Positions 57,695 through 64,000 of a stretch of 64,000 nucleotides of DNA are shown here, piece after piece; the stretch's first letter is position 1; every line of letters starts with the position of its first letter. A model generated the notes under the pieces. It searched no databases, was not told the origin of the DNA, and saw nothing but the letters and a program-made list of their open reading frames with translations. Position numbers and translations under genes: made by a program. This stretch comes from Verticillium longisporum (lineage: Eukaryota; Ascomycota; Sordariomycetes; Glomerellales; Plectosphaerellaceae), in the NCBI GenBank assembly GCA_019188255.1, contig JAETXT010000007.1:3658001-3722000 (forward strand), given 5' to 3'.

Positions 57695-58480
57695 CTACTG
57701 GCTTGGTACTTCATCAGGCATCTCAATACCCTTGCCATTATGGTACAAGGCCGGGTGACCACCAGCGAACCACCATTCTAGAATGCCAGACAGCGGAACA
57801 CCTTTCCAACCAATACTGTCGGTTTCGCATGGTACTTGTGATGCGACCGAAGTAATGGTGAATATTCCTCGAGAAACCCGGGCATAGCGAAGGTAAAGTG
57901 TATTCTTTTCACTCAAGGGAGTCCATCCAGCTGCCCAATCTGGTCGAAACTGTCCAACGCATTCGCGATGCCCATTCGTGTAGCGAGCTATCATCCCGGT
58001 GACACGAACGAAGAGCGCGGTGCGCTGGATGCAAGGCTGGATTGCAGATACTTGATCCAAAGAGCATGCTGTTCGCGTCCATGCGTGAAAGAGCGGCTTG
58101 CGGCAGTGCACGCCTAGGGCAATCGGAAGCTCCGGTGCCGGCTTCAGAGTGAACGGCTTCTTTGTGTTGAGCTATTGGTTCGAGAGCGACATACTCGAGA
58201 CCTGCATGCACACCCGGGTTGTCCCACCAATTGAAGTAAACCCTTGTCATGTTGCGTGGCATCGTGAAAACCTCTTCGGCTTGTGTGGCATAAGCACCGA
58301 ACACTGTGTTACGCCCTTTATTAGTGGTAAACTGGAACATCATCAGCAAGTCTCTTTTGCAGCCGAAGCATATTTTTTCGCCCTCAATCAAGTCATACTG
58401 GCATAATCGACAGTACCTTTCCAGGACACACCATCTTGCATGTGAGGGCCACGAACAATCCGACGACACGTCCCCTGACA
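57695..58480 (-). pseudogene. Degenerate member of an uncharacterised fungal CxxC/F-box-associated family
   Basis: Two overlapping frames together give a recognisable order of family blocks: RYCRLCQYDLIEGEKIC (a CxxC N-terminal motif), FTTNKGRNTVFGAY, MTRVYFNW, EYVALEP; then in the next frame CRKPLFHAWTRTACSLDQVSAIQPC, HRECVGQFRPDWAAGW, LYLRYARVSRGIFTI, and GILEWWFAGGHPALYHN. The frame changes between about 58160 and 58185. The stretch between the CxxC motif and TNKGR is much shorter than in relatives I recall, suggesting an internal deletion. These proteins are expanded in Sordariomycetes and have no assigned function. It could be an intact gene with one sequence error plus an unmodelled intron; the lost block argues for decay. 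Confidence 0.5.
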
Positions 58481-58964
58481 TGCCGGCCTCGCTTATTGCA
58501 AAACGATATCGATGGTACGAAACAGAATCACCACTTTCTCGGGGTAGAATGTGCAATCTCTGTGCCAAGTACCTAGGTCCAGTTCTGCGTTGCGGTGCGC
58601 GATGAAACACACAAGGCGCACTGCGGACAGATCGTCCCATATGCTTGCGGGACATGCAATATTTAGAGACCCATTGTGACTCGAGGCGAGTGAAGTATAG
58701 GTAGGTAAGGTAAGATAGGGAGAGTATGTAAGGATACCCTTTCCACCTCTCCGACCTGCTTGTACAGGTGTGGGATCGAGCTGTTGTCTCCAGGCTGTGC
58801 CTGGCTAAATATGTGTATTATGTAAGCACCACAGGCCAGTCGCATACCTACATCCAAGTGCAACCTCAACACGACGCAGTATTTCAATATCTAGACGTTG
58901 ATCCATTCGCCCCGCGATACCGCCCTCTACGTCCACCAGCGCAACCTCCTAGCCTAGGTACACA
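58481..58964. promoter_or_regulatory. RPS28 promoter region
   Basis: 484 bp; GGTAGGTAAGGTAAGATAGGG at about 58700-58720 and CCTAGGTACAC directly before the RPS28 start are TACC/GGTA-type sequences. Confidence 0.45.
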
Positions 58965-59320
58965 ATGGACTCCTCCAAGGTTCCCGTTAAGCTCGTCAAG
59001 GTCACTCGTGTCCTTGGCCGAACCGGTATGTGCCCTCGACAAACCCCACGACGAAACTGCGACCAAGAGGAAAAAGAAACACCCCAGGCTGACCCGCGCG
59101 CCAGGCTCTCGTGGTGGTGTCACACAGGTTCGCGTTGAGTTCATGGACGACCAAACCCGTTCCATCATTCGCAACGTCAAGGGTCCCGGTACGCAACCCC
59201 TCGAGCCTCCATCCTGTCTATGGCCGCCAGCCACAGCTTTGCTAACATTCCCATCTAGTTCGTGAGGACGACATCCTCTGCCTCCTCGAGTCCGAGCGCG
59301 AGGCCAGGCGCCTGCGCTAA
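58965..59320 (+). CDS. 40S ribosomal protein S28 (eS28)
   Basis: Exons 58965-59025, 59105-59188 and 59259-59320; 68 aa. The product begins [20 protein letters not shown] and contains [11 protein letters not shown] and the C-terminal [12 protein letters not shown], identical in layout to eukaryotic S28. It sits at the exit side of the mRNA channel in the small subunit. Three short exons are usual for fungal ribosomal protein genes. Confidence 0.97.
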
Positions 59321-60973
59321 GCCGAAAGATCGTTGATGCCCGCATAAAAGCACGGAAGACGAGGAGCGAAAAGAAAATGGATTGAACCGGACAGTTTGCC
59401 CAACGCAGCTATGAGGATACGGCGTCTACGTTTTACGTTTACGGGTCGGGAGGAGGCAAGAAAAGCATTGAGGCTCATGGAACAGGCTTTAGGGCGTTAG
59501 GACAGGACAATTTTCAAAGTTTGCTTTGGTGAAAAGCCTCGACGCGCACGATCTCCCATGGAGGTATTCAGGAACTCACAAGTCCTCTAGCCTTGGCATG
59601 ATAAAGTCGGATCCGCATACGTATGGCCGGAATCGGGTCGATGTGCCCCTGCGCTGTTGCGATGATGAACTCGCAGTCTTGGACGATGATCTTTGCGCCT
59701 CTTGTTGAAAGCTTAAGCTTTCCATGGAGGTCGTGATTCGAATCTCGGTGGATGTTCAGCGAGGTTTATGGCATTTTACCTCGTACTTCTTACCTTCAAA
59801 TGATGCCTTTTGAAGAAGAGCCATTCTTCGTAGAATGTAAAGGTATTCTGAGGATACATAGCCCAATCTTAGCTCAAGCACAGGCAGGACGGGGTCCCTG
59901 GATTGGTTGATGACTGTTGCTCTTGGCTGCCAAGCATCATCTTGCCAAAGGAAACAGGTAGAACGCTGCCCAGTCCTTAAAATCGCTGCTCGAGACCAGA
60001 TATTCTATCTTCGCTGTACGATGTTCACAGAGAGAAGCGAATGGCCAAAGATGGGCTGAAGAAGAAGAAGCAGGAGTACGCAGGCACCCCATCATCTCCA
60101 TCTCGAGCATTCATGCTATAGCTGTACTGCTCTATTCGACTATGAGGACACATTGATCTTGGTTCAAAATGTCACATGCCAAAGATCATGGACTATTGTG
60201 GGTAAGGTACGGTCCTGTGGGCTGATACATCCCCTCGTTCTGCGCGGATATAGTAGGCTCGTGCACTCTGATCAGCAACGCGGGTTTGGAGTTGCCAAAC
60301 ACCCCTGTCTGTCATGGGACATTCGCCGAGTGTATGGGTATGTCGTCCTATACCGAAGTCCCGCTACTGAGCAGGCACAGCTCGCGATGGGAGACCGAGT
60401 CGCGTAGCACAATGATCGCATTCATCAGCTCCGTCACGCCCCTTGGCCGAATGAGTATCAAGAGATACCACCTACTGGAGATCGACATGACTGAACGATG
60501 CAAGCTTGAACCGCCGTGTTGATGCTGGCAGGCGAGGCGACTGAAGATCAGTAGGTAGTGATCTCGTCCTTTAGATTGGAAGTTGATCACTGGAACCTCA
60601 ATGCTTGTCAACATCCGCTGTTTCGGTGATTTGAAATACATGTTCAGGATGTCGCCCGAAGCCGACTCCAGCTCATCCCGCGATTCTCCACGTGTTCTAG
60701 CTGGGCTCAACCATGTTACTATGTACACTGGTCTTCGCCATGTGGTTGCTTGGACTTGCCGGAGTAGCCTTGTGCTGGAGAGCCAGTGGCATATCGCTGA
60801 CTGAATCTTTTGCAATACTGTACACGCTCGTATGGAGGGGAGTTGCGAGTCACGAGGGAGGCGGATTTGGGCGCGACACGCGTTGGATCGAGATGCACGC
60901 ATTCCAGTAATACCTAAGGATCGCTCTCATCCATGTGGGGACAGAGGGCACGTACCTCACCTCGTGGTTCGTG

Positions 60974-61251
60974 GCAAGCTGTTGACAGAAAATCTGGCAC
61001 TCTTAAAATCGGGCACTCATATCTACCAACTAGCCATTCTACCCTCCATAGCTACCACATCCCTCATCCGTTGCGGCATTGAATCAATCCAGTGATTAAC
61101 ACATTCTGGATTTATCCACAAAGGTAGCAGCCCCTAGGGTCCTAGATTTTGTAGGTGTATTATGGTGTGGAAAATCGGTCATTTTGGTGGTTGTAGTGGT
61201 GTTGTTAGGTGAAGGATTTTAAGAGTGCCAAATTTTCTGTCAACAGCTTGC
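60974..61251. mobile_element. MITE-like element with 37-bp terminal inverted repeats
   Basis: The left end (60974-61010) and the reverse complement of the right end (61215-61251) agree at 36 of 37 bases (one C/T difference); they begin GCAAGCTGTTGACAG. The 204-bp interior has no ORF, so it would be non-autonomous. TGGTTC occurs 3 bp outside the left end (60965-60970) and 1 bp outside the right end (61253-61258), a possible target duplication if the true ends are slightly longer. The superfamily is not determined. Confidence 0.75.
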
Positions 61252-62081
61252 ATGGTTCTGATCCCCTTTTCCCGCTGGGCGGTGGATGACCCGTTGTCGC
61301 GTGTGGATGCATGGGATGACGTGAACTGCCCCCACCTGTACTGTACCTTAGACTTGTGTGGAATACCTACCTAAGGTACCTACCTTAGACAAAGCGTCAA
61401 CGAGCTTGGCGGGTTGACGCTGGTCTCTGCGTAATGCCGAAGATGCAACTGTGCGGCAGAATACTGGAACAATATACCCTCTTCCGACGAACGAGCCAGG
61501 TTGTTTGCGCCCTCGGCAGAGAGTTCCGGGCAACATTGCGACGACGGGCCAGACAGAACCCCCGACATCCGAGCTTGCGCGGACAAGGTGCTGATGCAGC
61601 CTGCGACTGTTTGGGGAGGGACGACAAGAAAGTTATGTCAACATGTCGTAGGCCGTTACACTACGATTTACAGTTTGAAAGCGAGTGACCAACATCGCAT
61701 CAACTGAGTTGGTGATTACTATTTCCTCGCGCGGCCGATGTCCATGCACGTCAGGGTTGCGGCTCATCGAGCTTTTGGGATGCCCCAGCCGCTGTCACAT
61801 CGGGGGGAGACGGACCAAATTGGATTTATCTCCGGCATCTCGCAAGCTTTTCCTGAAAAAGCAATTGACAGGATATGGGGGCGCATGGTGCTTCGAACGT
61901 CTTTTGCTCGGATTCGGCTCCTCCCAGAGTCATGACTGGGCTGGCGGGCTATGGTACGTACGTACGCCCGTCCGTCTTGACTGCGGCTTGTGGGGGGTGC
62001 CAGCTTGACAACGGGAGCGATGCGGTACTCTCCTCGAGGCGAGACCGGGGGTGTAGGAGAATTGTCCGCAGGGTGCATTGG

Positions 62082-62152
62082 CCTCGAGCTGGGCCCTCGA
62101 GCTGGGCCCTCGAGCTGGGCCCTCGACCTGGGCTTGCTGGGCCCTCGAGCTG
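62082..62152. repeat. 13-bp tandem repeat CCTCGAGCTGGGC
   Basis: Three exact units, a fourth with one change, then a partial unit after an 8-bp interruption. Confidence 0.9.
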
Positions 62153-62755
62153 TCTCACACAGAGGACCATGGGATTTCCCGATTGAGAGCGATACAGGAA
62201 CCGGCGCACACTGTGGCTTCGATAAATCACCGACTCGACATTCCGCCACCCAGTCAAAGTCAAGAAAGGGGGTTTTTGTTGCTTAGCGAGCTCCCCGACA
62301 ATCATCGGGTCTTGTATGACGAGTTCGACGTTGTCGCCAGTGGCCTTTCTCGTGAAGGAAGTGGATGAGGCCTCCCCGCTGCGTTTGCCTGCTCCTCAGA
62401 GCTCAGGGAGCGACCCTCTACCAGATGCTGCAACTGACAGTGCCGGGACTGTGTCTGACGACAACGACAGGCATCCCTTCCAAGCTGTTGACGTGCCCAG
62501 AAGCAATCAGCCCCGAAAATGACACGAAACGGCGTGTGCTAGGGCAAGGTCCGCCACCTGCTAGGCCTCCTGCTTAGCCCCCCCCCCACTCCTTCCTCTG
62601 GCCGTGCGCCAACGGTAATGGGCAAGTTGACAAACGACAACGGCAGAACCAGGCGCAACGGCCTGCACCTGCACCGAGCACTCGCGCCTGCACTTCCCCG
62701 TCCACTCGCGCCGCCAGGAGGACCCTGAATCCTTGCGGCCATCATTCCTTGGAGG

Positions 62756-62809
62756 TAGGTACATGGTACCTAGCAGTTGCCTACCTTAGTTATCTACCTA
62801 GGTAGGTAC
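62756..62809. repeat. TACC/GGTA island
   Basis: Contains GGTAGGTACATGGTACCTAG and a perfect 12-bp palindrome CTACCTAGGTAG (62794-62805). Confidence 0.7.
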
Positions 62810-63927
62810 TGTACAGCATGACGCTTGTGACTGCCTGTGACGGCCCAGCTGCTCTTATCCAGGTCCGGTAATTACCTCGACGGTACCTGGCCTTGTTGCT
62901 GTCACATCTTAAGCTCGCCAACTTCCACACCAGACCCAGTCTAGACTCGAGCCACAACATTGTACACCGTCTTACAACCCCAGCCCACTGCCTTTGCTCA
63001 GTTTGAGCCAGACCCTTGTGCCTTGGCTCCCCTCAGCTTGGACAGTCTGCTCTTTCTCTCCCCCCCCCCGTCATTCGGTCGTCGGTACTTGATCCTGGCG
63101 AGGTGAAAGCCACCCGCAGCGCAGTCACGACAACCACAGCCGGCCTTGTCCCGCAGCCCGACGCATATATCATCCAGCATCTTCCCTGACAACTGTGGCC
63201 AGGCTAGCTCAAGTTGGCGCATCAATCGCATGTGTGTTTACTCTTCATCCATCACCTATTCACTTCGCCTTCAGGCCCAACATCATCACTGTCTCGGCCG
63301 GCTTGATTCGAGGCCACGGTTCGTAGACATTGGTAGCCAACCAGCGACAGATCAGAAGATCAGTAGTCAAGCACCCTGCCGACATCATCATCATCGATCA
63401 GATACCCCTCAGTGTTCGCCTTGACGTGCCATTCGATATCAGGTACACTGCCTCCGATCGTGCGCACCACACGACCGCCATCTCCAAATTGCTTTCGCCG
63501 CAACTGCGATTGTCATCGCCTCAACTCCGTTTTCCTTCTCCCCTCGCTTGTTGCTGGGCCCTCTTGTCTCTTCCCAGCGACACAGCTGTCAGCTGTGACG
63601 AGATCAGCAGCCCGCCCTTTTCGCTGGCGCCTCGCCGCTTTGCCATTCTGTCACGTCTTTGAGAAGCTCTGTCTTCAATCTTCGCGCTTAGCGACGAGAA
63701 TTCGAGTGGTCCTGCAGTGCTTTGAGGTACCCCGACCCACAAGTCTCCTCGTCATCTCGCATTAGAAACAATCGATCCGTACCATCACGAGTCGTGTCTG
63801 GATCCCGTACCTCTTCGCCAAGTCAAGTCGCAAGTGCTTGACCCTTCTCTGCCCGATTGTTTTCCACATTGTCGAACTGGCAAATTCTTCGCGCTCATCG
63901 GCTCGACCCATTGCCGCCGTCATCGTC

Positions 63928-64000
63928 ATGGAGCAAACTTTCATGACCATTCACAGTACGCCACTACCGCGCGCTCAACCTCGTTTTGTCGCTCGATCCT
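63928..64000 (+). CDS. Possible 5' end of a gene running off the right edge
   Basis: ATG at 63928-63930 opens a frame (MEQTFMTIHST...) that is open to the window end, 24 codons. The preceding 500 bp are pyrimidine-rich, resembling a fungal 5' leader. There is too little to assign a family, and the frame could simply be chance. Confidence 0.25.
   Translation, partial: MEQTFMTIHSTPLPRAQPRFVARS

Larger units (their letters stand above)
59321..63927. other. 4.6-kb gene-poor region with a MITE-like element and a minisatellite
   Basis: No recognised gene. Holds a 278-bp TIR element (60974-61251), a 13-bp minisatellite (62082-62152) and TACC/GGTA islands (61364-61388, 62756-62809). From about 63430 the + strand is pyrimidine-rich, like a long 5' leader feeding the ATG at 63928. 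Confidence 0.5.

Noticed and set aside
59726..59760. GATTCGAATC resembling a tRNA T-loop/B-box
   Set aside because: The flanking bases do not form a T-stem and no A-box or acceptor stem is found at the right distance.

Overview
The window is nuclear DNA of a filamentous ascomycete (Pezizomycotina, most likely Sordariomycetes). The evidence is GC-rich coding sequence, short GT-AG introns (about 46-130 nt in most genes), monocistronic genes on both strands, and fungal families such as ECM11, LaeA-like methyltransferases, a Zn(II)2Cys6 regulator, a GH15/CBM20 glucoamylase and the PRC2 subunit EED. I support 26 loci: 23 recognisable or family-level protein genes, one truncated F-box gene, one degenerate family member and one gene start at the right edge. 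I see no rRNA, tRNA or CRISPR array.

Layout. 0-12.5 kb is housekeeping: the 5' end of fox2 (peroxisomal beta-oxidation), a truncated F-box gene, glycerate kinase, ECM11, a GNAT acetyltransferase, the importin MTR10, snRNP SmE and 5-formyl-THF cyclo-ligase. 14.9-25.8 kb has a long-chain acyl-CoA synthetase, the calcium sensor Frq1/NCS-1, a hemerythrin-like protein and the replication factor CDC45. 28-49 kb is more accessory: two convergent LaeA-like methyltransferases, a P450, a secreted glucoamylase, a Zn2Cys6 regulator, an MFS exporter and a xylose-reductase-like AKR, with large gene-free gaps. 48.6-59.3 kb returns to core nuclear functions: SEH1 (nuclear pore), SPT3 (SAGA), an Rrn11-like Pol I factor, EED (PRC2) and ribosomal protein S28. 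59.3-64 kb is gene-poor and holds a 278-bp element with 37-bp terminal inverted repeats (MITE-like).

Main observations. (1) Many otherwise intact genes are broken by one-base indels, and most are a lost C in a C4-C5 run of the coding strand (glycerate kinase, acyl-CoA synthetase, methyltransferase 1, glucoamylase, the Zn2Cys6 factor twice, SEH1). This looks like homopolymer error in the assembly, not pseudogenisation. (2) SPT3 has its canonical first exon 1.2 kb upstream of exon 2; the oversized intron holds an AT-hook-like ORF that runs in frame into exon 2, suggesting an alternative N-terminus or a nested gene. (3) The methyltransferase pair, P450, regulator and exporter could be a small backbone-less specialised-metabolism neighbourhood, but this is only positional inference. 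Coordinates of spliced genes below are full CDS spans; exon limits are in the evidence.
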